Shown piece after piece: positions 1 through 12,700 of a stretch of DNA of 64,000 nt (position 1 is the stretch's first letter; each line of letters opens with the position of its first letter). A program made the translations under genes and the position numbers. The stretch is taken from assembly GCA_032622095.1 (NCBI GenBank), contig CP136066.1:105669319-105733318 (forward strand). Reading direction: 5' to 3'. This DNA comes from Siphonodentalium dalli (taxonomy: Eukaryota; Mollusca; Scaphopoda; Gadilida; Siphonodentaliidae). Below the pieces are notes generated by a model, which searched no databases, had not been told where the DNA came from, and saw nothing but the letters and a program-made list of their open reading frames with translations.

Positions 1-468
1 GTAGAGGTTCATGGCATGATCTAGTACCATGGAAACCTGTGCACCTGCGATTATGAGGTCCGACAAACATTTTTTGTGGCGTTATCCACCTCTTTCGACT
101 TGCAAACATGCAAAACATTGTCCGGGCTTGTATTCCTACATTTTCCAGTCACATTTTTTTTAAAAGCTTGGCACAGAGGCTGATTGGGCAATTTTGTTTG
201 CAGTTTTTCTCTACTGCCATGGGGGTATCCTTATTCCCATTGGGACAGCCCACTTCTAATTTTTCCTAGGATTTTACTCATAGAATATTCATCAGTTTGT
301 GCAGCACTGCACTGCTGATGGACCTATTGGGAAACAAATTAATCATTGTCAAGACAAAATTATTGAAAAAAACAATTGCTATGTGGTCCAAAAAAATTAT
401 CCTATTTGATGGTAAATATTGAGGTTCCCTGAATATTTATGTGTATGCCACCTACTGTTCTACATGTA
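1..468. other. Upstream non-coding DNA, left copy of a diverged duplication
   Basis: No convincing coding sequence. Bases about 250-468 are recognisably related to 2305-2540: both carry a run on an ATTCATCAGT word, a CTGCACTGCTGA word, and a stretch ending in ATGTGGTCCAAA. This is therefore the left copy of an older segmental duplication rather than a gene. Confidence 0.5.
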
Positions 469-685
469 CAATAATGCCCTAAATAATCGACTCCTTAACC
501 ACAGCAGAATTATGGGTAATAATTTTTCAGGATTTAGTCGGAAATATGGCTTGTTGCCATTCAACGGAAAGCTCTCACTGAGAGCTTTTCCAATGAATGG
601 CAACAAGCCATATTTCCGACTAAATCCTGAAAAATTACCCATAATTCTGCTGTGATTAAGGAGTCGATTATTTCGGGCATAACTG
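469..685. mobile_element. Family A palindromic MITE, copy 1
   Basis: A nearly perfect palindrome of about 217 bp. Both arms carry, in inverse order, CAGTAATGCCCTAAATAATC-like ends, a CCACAGCAGAATTATGGGTA block and a GGAAATATGGCTTGTTGCC block, meeting at a short AGAGCTTT centre. It is flanked by TA on both sides, the target preference of Tc1/mariner/pogo transposons, and the CAGT... termini resemble pogo/Tigger ends. It encodes no protein, so it is non-autonomous. A related unoccupied site lies near 2540. Confidence 0.85.
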
Positions 686-1986
686 TATATTAATTTATTA
701 AATAAAGGTACTGTAATACAGGTATTGAAAATACATATTCAAACAGAATAATAAATGTACCAATAAACTTCCATATTGTCTCAACTTGTTGACATTTTAA
801 CACATGCTTTGCGAAAATATCCACAGTTTGTGGGGCATCTCGCACATGGAGGAATTAATTGTCCCCCAAGTGTGGAATCAATTGTCACCTGTTGGTATTT
901 GTTAAGTAGTCTATTGTCACCTGGCTGGGGCCCACCCCATAGTTTCCTAACCACACTCCCTATGTAGTCATACAAAATTGCCCAACTATTGGAAATTCCT
1001 TTTGTACATCAACTCCATTTAAATTTATATTTTGCAACTGCGACCTCAAGTTTTCTGTTTGTAAATATCAACCTTGCGTCCCTATATAGTTAGACATTTT
1101 CCAAATGAGAGGACAAGCTTGTAACTAGAAAAATATTATTAAAAAAATAATAATCAATTTCCATAATTTCTGTATACTAATGTTTCAGCCGATGTACACT
1201 CAATCAGGTATCCCTCATATTCTGTCATCCAAAACGTATAGTGTAGATACAGTAATGCCCTAATTAATCGACTCCATAACCACAGCAGAATTATGGGTAA
1301 CTTTTCAGGATTTAGTTGGAAATATGGCTTGTTGCCATTCATCGGAAAGCTCTCCCCGAGAGCTTTCCGATGACTGTCAACAAGCCATATTTCCGACTAA
1401 ATCCTGAAAAATTACCCATAATTCTGCTGTGATTAAGGAGTCGATTATTTCGGGCATAACTGTATATTAATTTATTAAATAAAGGTACTGTAATACAGGT
1501 ATTGAAAATACATATTGTCTCAACTTGTTGACATTTTAACACATGCTTTGCGAAAATATCCACAGTTTGTGGGGCATCTCGCACATGGAGGAGTTAATTG
1601 TCCCCCAAGTGTGGAATCAATTGTCAACCTGTTGGTATTTGTTAAGTAGTCTATTGTCACCTGGCTGGGGCCCACCCCATAGTTTCATAACCACACTCCC
1701 TATGTAGTCATACAAAATTGCCCAACTATTGGAAATTCCTTTTGTACATCAACTCAATTTAAATTTATATTTTGCAACTGCGACCTCAAGTTTTCTGTTT
1801 GTAAATATCAACCTTGCGTCCCTATATAGTTAGACATTTTCCAAATGAGAGGACAAGCTTGTAACTAGAAAAATATTATTAAAAAAATAATCAATTTCCA
1901 TAATTTCTGTATACTAATGTTTCAGCCGATGTACACTCAATCAGGTATCCCTCATATTCTGTCATCCAAAACGTATAGTGTAGATA
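473..1986. repeat. Tandem segmental duplication, unit ~740-777 bp
   Basis: Two adjacent units, about 473-1249 and 1250-1986, are nearly identical over their whole length, each consisting of a family A MITE plus about 560 bp of spacer. The spacer in the second unit lacks a 37 bp piece and three bases of a TAA run. MITE copies sit at both ends and in the middle, as expected from unequal exchange between two MITEs. Confidence 0.85.
1250..1462. mobile_element. Family A palindromic MITE, copy 2
   Basis: A full-length palindrome flanked by TA. It shares the variant CTAATTAATCGACTCCATAA with copy 3 on one arm, while its other arm matches copy 1. It looks like a recombinant between flanking copies, consistent with the tandem duplication here. 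Confidence 0.85.
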
Positions 1987-2201
1987 CAGTAATGCCCTAA
2001 TTAATCGACTCCATAACCACAGCAGAATTATGGGTAACTTTTCAGGATTTAGTTGGAAATATGGCTTGTTGCCATTCATCGGAAAGCTCTCCCCGAGAGC
2101 TTTCCGATGACTGTCAACAAGCCATATTTCCGACTAAATCCTGAAAAGTTACCCATAATTCTGCTGTGGTTATGGAGTCAATTAATTAGGGCATTTAACT
2201 G
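1987..2201. mobile_element. Family A palindromic MITE, copy 3
   Basis: A full-length palindrome with TA flanks. Both arms keep the TAATTAAT variant near the end, so this is probably the intact version of the element from which half of copy 2 derives. Confidence 0.85.
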
Positions 2202-2304
2202 TACATGTATGTTCTAGAATCAACTTTTACTGTTACCAACATTTAGCCGAAAGTTGATTGCAGTAAAATTCAGTCAAATAAAAAAAGTTATTATTAAAGA
2301 CCAG

Positions 2305-2830
2305 GAACCCATTTTTTTGCAGGATTTTTATACTTCTACAATATTCATCAGTGTCTACTGCACTGCTGAATGGAGCTATTGGCAACAAAATTAGTCATTC
2401 TCAAGACAAAATTGTTGAAAAAACAATTGCTACTAGTATGTGGTCCAAATAAGTTATCATATTTTATGGTATATATATTGAGATTCCCCTGATGTTTTAT
2501 TCGAATACCAGTATAACATCACCCTGTGCCACCCACTGTTCTATATAAAAATATAGGTAATATGTAATATAGGTATTGAAAATACCCATTCAAACAGTAT
2601 ATTAAATGTACATTTGAACTTCCATAGGTGCAAATTGCAAGCTTCTCAACTTTGTTGACATTTTAACACCTGCTTTGTGAAAACATCCAATCTCTCTTGG
2701 TGGGGGATTATCTCACATCTGTAATGGAGGAGTTAATTGTTTCCCAGTTGACCATTGTCACCTGGTGGGGGATCAGTTAATAGGTTATTGTCACCTGACT
2801 GGTCAGCCCTCCCAAAAGTCTACTGTCTCC
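2305..2830. repeat. Diverged third copy of the upstream duplication, lacking the MITE
   Basis: Aligns by eye with about 250-1000: the same ordered words (ATTCATCAGT, CAAGACAAAATT, GTGGTCCAAA, GGTATTGAAAATAC, GTTGACATTTTAACAC, GGAGTTAATTGT) appear with substitutions. Between CCACCCACTGTTCTATA and the GGTATTGAAAATAC word there is no MITE, so this is an empty-site paralogue of copy 1. Confidence 0.7.
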
Positions 2831-3263
2831 TGACCACCTGCTGATGATTAGAACATGTGCCATAGCTTACCTGTGTAATGACAATCAACACACTATTAAT
2901 CAACACCTGGATTAACAGTACACACCTTGGATTAAGTGTAGTGTACACTGTGAGGACTTGGGTTATAAGTAGCCCTCTCCAGTCTGTTGCATTAAATCAG
3001 TCCTGTGATAAGTGGGGAAACCGTGAAATTGCTGATAACATTCCTGACATTGGGGAAATTGACATCGGAACTGGAATTCATAGCTACTATTGGCGTAACA
3101 CTTCTGTGTAATTCTTCCTCAAGTATGTTTAATTTATAATAATTATCAGTGGTATATAGTCGTTCACACATGTAGTAGGTATACTGGATGGACAATCTTT
3201 ACTGATGTGTTCATTTAATGGGATGTATTAACTTTAATCAGACTGAGCACTATAATTTTAGTT
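2831..3263. other. Non-coding, nothing recognised
   Basis: Short AT-rich stretch between the duplicated block and a foldback element. The 77-codon open frame here has no recognisable motifs and is not supported as a gene. Confidence 0.4.
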
Positions 3264-3437
3264 TTGTGTTGCTCATTTCCTATTTTGTTGAATAATATTT
3301 AATAGTGGAGTAACTTTTTGGAATACAAAAATGCAGTGAAAAATCTAAGAAACTTTTTGTTTCTTCGATTTTTTTATTCCCAGAAGTTACTCCACTATTA
3401 AAGATTATTCAACAGAATAGGAAATGAGCAACACAAT
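3264..3437. repeat. Foldback (inverted repeat) element
   Basis: Two arms of about 60-70 bp are inverse complements: each contains GTTGCTCATTTCCTATT and AATAGTGGAGTAACTT, separated by an AT-rich loop at about 3335-3370. It is a single copy in the window, with no coding capacity. Confidence 0.75.
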
Positions 3438-4717
3438 TAATATTTCTGAATGTAGAATCATGGTGAATTATGTTAAACATAAAACATGTACTGGAAATGC
3501 TCATGTCAAACAGTTGATTCTGATGTCTCTTGAAGACACCCATTTTTTTTTTGTAAGCAGATATTCAAATCTTGTTCTAATTCTGATCAAGCAGGCTGAA
3601 GTGCTCAGGTACCTTACTATTTCCTGAATCAAAGATAATTTAAGTTTAATCAATCATATCTGTCATTTCTCAATTTCACTTGAAGGGAAGAGTTTTAAGT
3701 AGTTTTATGTTATTAAATTTCTAGCCTTCTTCAGGTTGGAGGATGCAGTTGAAAATTGTTGGCTGGACACCCCTTTTACCAATAAAGAAAATGCCCCCCT
3801 CCTCCTGTAGATAAATTTATATTAGAAATGCACCCCTTAGGTTGGAGGATGCGGTTGTTAGGTGGATACCTCTGTTTAGCAATGAAAATGACCCCCCTCT
3901 TCCTGTAGATAAATCTTTTTGTCTATTTTACATATTCATCGAACGTCTGAACATTCTCTCTTAAGTTCATCGCTATCGAGTCTGTCATTTAGCTGTGCAT
4001 ATATGCATAAAATTGGAAATCTGATCGCATAGTTATTCTAGTAGTTATCTCATTATATGAGGACAGTGAGACCATGAAGCACCTCAGCGATTTTTAATGA
4101 ATATTCGATCAACCTTCCTCCATTTTGTGTAAACAAATCTGTAACCATAGTTACTTAGCATAACTGTTTTCTGTTTGCAAGAATCGGATAAAAATGGTCG
4201 TCACAGTGGAGAAATTGTATTGCATGCTGCTGAATCTATCGAGGTTTGAGATATATTATAATTATCGTCGTATTGATCTTCACAGCAGACTACGATAAAC
4301 TTTGAAACCTTATTCAATGTATTGTCTCCTCGTCCCAACAAAAAATAGATTGTTCTGTATGTCAATAAAATCTGGTTGTCATCTCGTTCAGAAATTAATT
4401 AATAGGAAAGCTGTATGGGACACGTGTCTGAAGTACCATTGTGAGTTGAGACTTTAATACTTATGCCTTTGTTGCTTGTTTTCTCACTGTAGATAACAGA
4501 TTTACACTAGCATCAATATTAAGCATCACCTTTTGACTTGAGTCTATTAACCACTTCATCGGCAGGATATAAAATGATATGTAGACAATAGGCGTGACTT
4601 CTGTTCTATGAATCAATGACAAATGTCTTGGTTATATTCTCTTGGCAGTTTTGAAATGGGACAAACTATTGTAAATATCTTCATGATGAGATTTGTGTAA
4701 GTATATACATACATGTA
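3438..4717. other. Non-coding upstream DNA
   Basis: No gene recognised. A short imperfect direct repeat is present at about 3730-3910: GGTTGGAGGATGC followed by a C-rich run and CCTGTAGATAAAT occurs twice, about 110 bp apart. Non-coding first exons of the FoxN gene could lie here, but nothing in the sequence fixes their position. Confidence 0.4.
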
Positions 4718-4828
4718 CAGTAATTCTCTAATTAATCGACTTCTTAACCACAGCAGAATTATGGGTAACTTTTCAGGATTTAGTCGGAAATATGGCTTGT
4801 TGCCATTCATCGGAAAGCTCTCGGCGAG
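4718..4828. mobile_element. Family A MITE, left half only
   Basis: One arm of the family A palindrome from its CAGTAAT end to the central AGCTCTC, then abrupt change to unrelated sequence. The second arm is missing, so this is a truncated copy (deletion or half-element). Confidence 0.8.
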
Positions 4829-5742
4829 TGGATTTTCTAGTGAAATTAACAATCTGAGCAACCTTCCCTCTAAAACTGGCATGTACTTAGTATGATAGGG
4901 TCTAGACGCCAGTGATGAAACGACAATAAGTGATCAAGAAAACAATAAACTGATAATACACACATATATATTTAAAATAATGATAGTCGAGGTAGCCATA
5001 AAATCCTCAATAGTATATAAATGTAGCAGTGCGCTCCTCCCTCCTCCCACTCCCCCTGAATTTTTCTTGTCTTAACATGTAGTGTCAGACCAGATACTCA
5101 TTTTATCATTCAATATGACTATGTGACATGTACTACTACACAGCCTACATCAGTTACAATCGTTTTATCTGATTAAAGCTGTTTTGCCTAAAGCTCTATA
5201 GCTTGTATTATATATTTGAACCATTTATGTGCATATCTTTATCTTGGACCACATGTAGCTTTACATTAGTACATCTATTGCAGATTATTTCTTTTTTGTT
5301 CCTGGACTATTTTGAGTGTTTGCTATAATTGTGGTCAGATTGCTTACCTTGCAAAATATTCTGGCAAATAACAAACCACAGCTGCCCTTGTAAACAAAGT
5401 GTTTGACTCTAGATTATCTGTACATGTCACCAGTTTTGTTGCCATGGCAATGAACCATAACTAAACACGGTCAGATGAAACAAATATTTACCACAAACTA
5501 CAGGTACTTGTATATGAGAAGTTCACAACAGAATATATCTGTGTTTTAATCACTTTTGAACATTGCTAATACATGTATTGCAGCTGAAATAGAATTTGAA
5601 AATATCTTGTTTGCCTTGAGCATATGGTAATGGGCAGACTTATTTTACATTAATTTGAAGTCTACACTTCAGTAAGTTTTGAGGCATGTTACATGTATAT
5701 AAAGTCTGGATGAAAGTATTTATGAACATATCCATATTTGAA
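4829..5742. other. Non-coding upstream DNA
   Basis: AT-rich DNA with several ACATGTA words; no coding, RNA or repeat structure that I can support. Confidence 0.4.
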
Positions 5743-5949
5743 CCCTTCCATGACTGGAGCTTACCTAAATTTTGCAAAAACCCTCTGCCAATTCATTCTC
5801 TTATATATGCAAGTCTCCCATACGGAGCTTTGCATATATAAGAGAATACATTGGCCTAATAATATTTTATTTTTCAAGACCTTGTAAGCCAGTGCACTAC
5901 TGACACGGAAAATTAGTGTTGCACCAGCACATCTCCCATCATGAATGGG
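5743..5949. mobile_element. Family C piggyBac-like MITE, copy 1
   Basis: Ends are CCCTTCCATGACTGGAGC on the left and the inverse ATGAATGGG on the right, followed by TTAA. Inside is the family C hairpin: CTCTTATATATGCAAG, a CCCATA-GGAG turn, then CATATATAAGAGAAT. The left flank is TGAA rather than TTAA, so one copy of the target site has mutated. TTAA targets with CCCT ends are typical of the piggyBac superfamily; the element has no transposase. Confidence 0.7.
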
Positions 5950-6121
5950 TTAATACAAACCTGTTTTTTCCCTGGAAATGGAAAGGAATCTGACAAAAGT
6001 GAGAATAACTTTGTGTAATTTGATTTTCCAATAAACCTTAAATACATGTATCTTGACATAAATTGATATTATTTATAATATATTACTTTATTTATTAATA
6101 TATTTAATTATTTTTCTTCAG

Positions 6122-6734
6122 AGAAATAGAAGAAGAGGAAGAAAAAGAAAATATGCCTACGAAGTTGGATGAGAGTGATGCCTCTATGAGGCAAAGACTG
6201 CTGACGAGTTTAAGTCAAAGTTTTCCAGGAAGTGCGCTCTCCAAAGCTTTACATTCTATGTCAGAATCGGACGATGAGTTCATTTCCGATCCACTCAGCA
6301 ACAGTTGCTATGCTGAACTTCGGTTGGAGAAAATCGACCCTGATGATGATTGTGATGATGACTTGACTAGTTTGAGTTGGTTACAAGATGCTGATTTGTT
6401 GAAAAACATCAATGTCGCCAGTGACGACAACGAGGAATGGAGTGACGATTCTAAGGAAAATGGAAATGTTACAATGTGCTATCCACCACAACCACACGTA
6501 CCATATAACCCACAGAGACATCTGAACACCAAGCCGCCATATTCTTTTAGTTGTTTGATATTCATGGCGATTGAGGATTCACCAATTAAGAAACTGCCAG
6601 TTAAAGACATCTATAACTGGATATTATCTCATTTTCCATACTTCCAAAATGCACCGACAGGGTGGAAAAACTCAGTGCGACATAACCTGTCATTAAATAA
6701 GTGCTTCAAAAAGGTGGATAAAGTTGGTTCACAG
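6122..6734 (+). CDS. foxn3: FoxN exon 1 (coding from 6153), N-terminus and most of forkhead
   Basis: Acceptor TTTTTCTTCAG ends at 6121 and the donor CACAG|GTAGGT lies at 6735. Coding begins at ATG 6153 and the exon ends in phase 0 after residue 194. Residues 26-35 ([10 protein letters not shown]) resemble the FOXN3 GSGFSKAL motif. Residues 36-100 are strongly acidic, and 73-83 ([11 protein letters not shown]) matches the conserved FOXN NWLHES-type motif. The frame stays open upstream of the ATG to the acceptor and would add a run of glutamates, so a start further upstream cannot be excluded. Confidence 0.92.
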
Positions 6735-9700
6735 GTAGGTTGACACAGATGTTACCATGTCGTAGATTCACTTGTACAGTAATGTCCTAAATAATCGACC
6801 CCAAAACCACAGCAGAATTATGGGAAATTTTTCAGGATTTATGTGAGAGCTTTCTGATGAATGGCAACAAGCCATTTATCCAGGCTAAATCCTGAAAAAT
6901 ATTTACTAAATGATTTTTATAATTTTCTGAAATGACCCAAACAGAAAGGATTTAAACTTTTGTATTAACCTGGAATGTCGCAAATTCGCAATCAGCCTGG
7001 ATTAATTCATTTTAATGCAACAGCAACACTGACAGCAAGAGAATAAAAAATTGTCATGGGACAGCTACCAAGCGATATAGGAAGTGAAAACAAAGGGGGA
7101 AATCTCCAATGATTCATATGTCTGGCTGTGTCCATGTAGAAAACAACTCCACAAAGATGGGAACTGATGAGTAACACAAGGCAGCAATTAAATATCAACT
7201 CACTAGAGGGACAACATTTCCTAACTGCAACATCATGTTGTCTTGGCAACCAAACAATGTCATCCCAGTACTGACAATAGCCATGTAATTTGAGTCCACC
7301 ATTCTGAATTGCCACTGAAGTGAATTTAATGCTGTGATTAATATCATGCCATATGACCTTGTGGTGACAGCTGCATTTTAAATATCGAATGAAATTCAAG
7401 AAAAATTATCCGATCGGAGGAGTTTGTGCTGCCCACAATTATAATGATAGTTTTCTTTCAAATTTATGACAAGACAAGTGAAATCTGTCATGAATTTCCA
7501 GCAACAATTCAAACTTCTATCTTTAACTGGCATTGATTAATAAGTTATTTATATATATGTGATAGGTCATCAGAAATTAATTCCAAGTTAATATTTTTAC
7601 ATGCGAAAGTACATGTACCAGTATAGTCAGTCATCAACTAATATTAAATCCTAAAATCATAATAGGAGTACTTGACTATATTTTGGCCAACAGCACACAA
7701 ATCATTTCAATTATGGCTTTAGAATAATCAAATTAGCAGTGTGAAGTTCTTCAAGTTTCTAAACGATATCCTAGAATTTTTTGTTCAAAATTGCAAACAA
7801 AAGGTGTCTTTCCTCAACTGATCTACTTTACAAATTTACTAATATAATAAGGAAAGGATAATATCCTCCATCTCCAAATTACACATTAATTAGAATCAGT
7901 TATCGCATTGATCCGATTATATGAACAGCATGACACTATTTTTTTAAACTGGCAGCCAAAGAAAAGTCAGTGTATTGTCAGTGGACACCAAATCAATCTT
8001 CCCCAGCTCCACTATACAGTATCTAATCAGGGCCTGCTGAGAAGGCCAGATTAATAGTGCTCAGGCTTGAAATGAGGATAATGATAGCCAAAGGGAAATG
8101 AGCAATATAGCAGCTTCAAGTCTGGAATTAGTGTGTCTGTCCTTTGAATAATGAGGTCCCCAGAGGGTGAATTTAGTGATGCTATCCCGCACAGCGGGCT
8201 AGCATCACCAATTTCTCCCTGTGGGGACCTCATTCTGCTGAGGCTTCAACTGCTACATGGGAGACCCTAGGATCAGATTGATGTTCCCCAGTTGAAGTTG
8301 GTGATGTTCACCCATTAGTCACCTCGATTATGAATTTTATCTTCTGCAAATTAGAGGATATAGAAACTGAACAGAAGGGAAAAGGTAACTAAAAACAATG
8401 TTAATTTGAGACTTTAGAAGATGAGACCTAAGCAGGAGGAGGTCCCCAGAGGGTGAATTTAGTGATGCTAGCCTGCTGTGCGGGGTAGCGTCACTTAAGT
8501 CGCCCTCTGGGGGTCATCATTCTGCAAATGACAGTCACACTATGTCCAGGCTTAAATATAATGGCTTCCATAGTGTGGGATGAGAATGGATCTAAAATAG
8601 AAATTCCTAGACAGGAACACTGACTGATTTAAACATACATGTATGTAATGTCAAATTTATAATGTATGGATAAATACCAAAACTCCCTATAACAAATATA
8701 TTTTCAAACTTAAATTTGCACATTAAATATGACAGGCTTTGGTATGTCAAATATTTATATACATGTAGTATGAAATTGGCTAAATCTAAATGATTAAAGA
8801 ATCAAAGAATGACTTTAGGAAATATTTGGAGACGGCATAACTATAGGAGGGTTATTCAATAGAAATTACCAGGGATGTTGCCCCATGAGGAAGACTACCA
8901 GTATATAGGGAAGGGAATCGATCGATTGGGGTTACAATATGTAGGGTAATAATTTGCGTTGCTACAAAACTGATTGTAGGGTTGTACCATATCTTCCCAT
9001 GGATCCTTAGTTCTAAGACAATAATTTAAAAACTCTTTTGAATTTGGTCCATATGGACATCATTTAAAAATGATTACTAGTAGATTGAAAATGCAGTTTT
9101 GGACACGTTAAGCCAAATGGCCTTCAGACACACACGAAATGCAACCTGTTTCGTCTGGCCAAACATTATTTAAAATTTGTATTCCTAGAAAATTAAAGTA
9201 AGAGTGCTTCTAGATTACATTTATAATATTGAATATTAAAATGATGTGAAACACTCCGGTAGGGTGATCAAATAGAAATGGAGAATAATCTTGTTATTTT
9301 TACAAATATTATATCTAAATTGACAACACACACCATCATTATTATATATTAATTAATTGCAGTGACTGCCGATGGCGAATTAATTTTCGTTAGTTTATCG
9401 CCGATAGAAGCGTCCCGTCCCGATTTGAGTAGTAAATATTTTCAATTTAGAGTAGTTCAGACAATGTTTTCTATGGAGTGGTACAGTCTATTTGCTTACG
9501 ATTTTCGGTGATGTTAGAATGCTACATTCCTGCAGTTGGCATAGCACCTGAATGCTAACTTATCAGTTTCATGCACCCGAACAAGTACATAATATATCTT
9601 TAAGTACACATTTTAAATAGATCAAAATATATCATTTACTTTACTTTGGTCAGTTTCAAACACAAAATTTTCATTTTTTACATCTTTTCTTCTCTCTTTA

Positions 9701-12700
9701 TTTATAGGCAATTGGCAAAGGATCATTATGGTGCATAGATCCAGATTATCGACCAAATTTGCTGCAAGCTTTACGGAAAACTCCATATCATCCATACCAT
9801 CAACTACAGATGTTATCTAATCCTCAACCTCAGCAATATCCAAACAGGTTTGTGTAAATTTATATATTACAAACACAGCCATTACTCCAACTCAGCAATA
9901 CACAATCTGGTTTGTGTAAATTTATATATTACAAACATCCATCCTCAACTGCAGCAAAGTGTATACCCAAACAGGATTTTGTAAATTATTTTACAAACCC
10001 AGCCACTTCTTCAACCTCATCAAAACGCAATCTGGTTTGTGTAAATTGTATTACAAACACAGCCATCCTCAACCTAATCAATACTCAATCTGGTTTGTGT
10101 AAATTGTATTACAAACACAGCCATCCTCAACCTAATCAATACTCAATCTGGTTTGTGTAAATTGTATTACAAACTCATCCGTCCTCAACCTCATCAATAC
10201 GCAATCTGGTTCAAATGTGTAAATTGTGTTACAAACACTGCCATAAAAATTGGCTTACAGTGCCAACCCAATTTTGTTTAGCCCTGGCAGTACATTTCTG
10301 TATAACATCTTCTGTTAACATCTTTTTTCTGATTGAAAATATCCAAGAGCAGGCCTTTAATACACAAGTGGAGTTTTTTTGTATTTAATGCATGCTGCAA
10401 TAAATACATGACATCTAAAGCACATAAGGGTGAGGTGGGCCTTCTGAAGGCTACATTTCCAAAGTTATAGCTGTTCCATAGATGCGATATCTCTGGCTTC
10501 ACGCCCTATTAACAGGTGCCGGAATTACCAAGGACAAAGGAGCTCAACTGTAGACCAGAATCGGTCATGCTTTTAAATTAAGAGTAAATCATAGTTGGTT
10601 CTCAGTGCAAAATAACTGAACATTCTATTCTTTTTCCTTGCCATTCTTTGTCAGATAGTATGACTCTTTATGACTCTTAGTGCCCCCACTTGCCCTCCCC
10701 TCCTATACTGGAGGGCAGGCGGGGCAGCATCCCCTTGCTCCTGCACCTCTGGATAGGGATAATTAATTCCCCCCCCCCAAATTAATCCCATTATCCTTGG
10801 CAAAAGTAATAGAAACACGGATGATTACTGGAAATAATTCTCTTTAGTCCACTATGTGTTTTTACCTTGTGCTAAAATCCAGAGTATTCTGGAATATCAT
10901 CATTATTAAGGTCACTGATTGAAGCACATGGGTACTAGTATACATGTGAAATATCAGAAAGTTTTCATTTTGAGCAGATGATATCAAACTGTTAAGGCTC
11001 CTTGATGCAGAAATTAAGTTTTTCCAATCAGATGAAAATGGTTTCTTTTGGTGTAAAACATTAACCATTTTGCATACCTCTTGGTCCACTGCAGTGTCCT
11101 AAATAAAGGGAATTTAATTAGCTGAATGTTTTTGAACACTCCTGTATCTAATGGTGTCTCAATTGATCAGTTTACTGACCTATCACTGGGCAATTATCAT
11201 GATTTGAATACCCAGCCGTGTAATTGTGACGAGTTTGTGGCCAAATATGTTGACTTTCTGACTTGATTGTAGGACATATAAAATGCTCCATGCGCTATAG
11301 AAGGGTGCTATTTTTGTGTGATACATAACCCTTTAAATACACGACATAGTATTCAATGCATATATGTGACACTATTTGAGACTGGTGTTATTAGCGTGCT
11401 TAAGGCCAAAGAAAACAAAATGTCTTTTTGGGTTACAGTCAGAAAAAAATAGGGTTGATAAGTAGGCTTAACATTCAATTTTTAGATTTTTTTTTTATTT
11501 ATACATATTGTTTTGTCTTTTCATGTGCCATATAATGTATATGTTATCTGCAAGGTTGAGCTAAAATTAACTAAAGTTATTTTGATTGTCCTTGTATTAA
11601 TTAACTACCTAGAATCAACTCATTTTTCTAAGGAAAATTATGTGGACAAAAAATGTCCAGATTTTCATGTCAACCATGAAAACAAATAGGATAGGGGGTT
11701 TAAAATAGTGTCTGTAGGGAAACCCGTAACACAAATAATTTCTTTGACCTTAGGCTTAGGCGATAAATATACTTTACAAAACATGCTAATCAATCTGTGT
11801 GTGACACCATTTGAGACTGGGTTACTAGCTGGCTATGAAAGGAATGATGTTGAATTGTAATGCCCGAATTAGTAGCATGCCCTGGGGCAGAATGCTCTGT
11901 GTGGTAAGCCTCTCCATTATTCCTGTTTCATTTTCAGTTCATTCATGATTCAGTAATGTCATTTCTCCTGTCACCATCTCGCACTATCTGTGCATGTGTG
12001 AACTAATTTGTAGGACTTCAAGAATCGAAACCCCTTAAGGAGAGTCTTTTGAAACACCCACCCTGAAAATTGGATTGGCATTTTACTTCTTCAACAATGC
12101 CTTAGAATTGCATGAAATTCTATATTGGCTTAGCTATAATAATTTTGAGGGCTGCCCCCTCTCCCATGGAATGAAATTAAAATTAAAATATAATATTTTA
12201 TTACATTTGAATATGTGTGTCCCAAAGGACAGGGAATCCCTATTGTAGAACCAAGGGACAAATACAGACCCCTTTCCCCAAGTACCTCATTTTCCCCATA
12301 TTATGGTATGAAATTTCCCAATTCTAATTACCAAACATTATTAAAGTAAATTTTGGGAATCCGCATATTGAAACCAACAGCTGGGGCATTTTTTTCACAG
12401 TAAAACTATTTTGAAATTTTCTTATTGGACCACGAGTGTTTAGTTTTTCCAAATGGCAGGTATCGGGCCATTTTCCAATTGAGGTTGGATAATCCCTGGT
12501 TGCATTTTCATCGCTCCCATGTGGTGAACACAAGGCACCTCTTTATGGTGGCAGCTTACCTGATAATCTCCATATCTCACATATGTTACAGTTCGTACTG
12601 CTACCTGAGTCTACTTTGTAAACAAATTTCACAAAGGACTCAAGAGATAGTGTACCTACTCAATGTCACTTCTCTTATCTTCTTCATTGTATTACTGTTA

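Noticed and set aside
7007..7399. 130-codon antisense frame in FoxN intron 1
   Set aside because: No motif, no splice-site or promoter context; likely chance.
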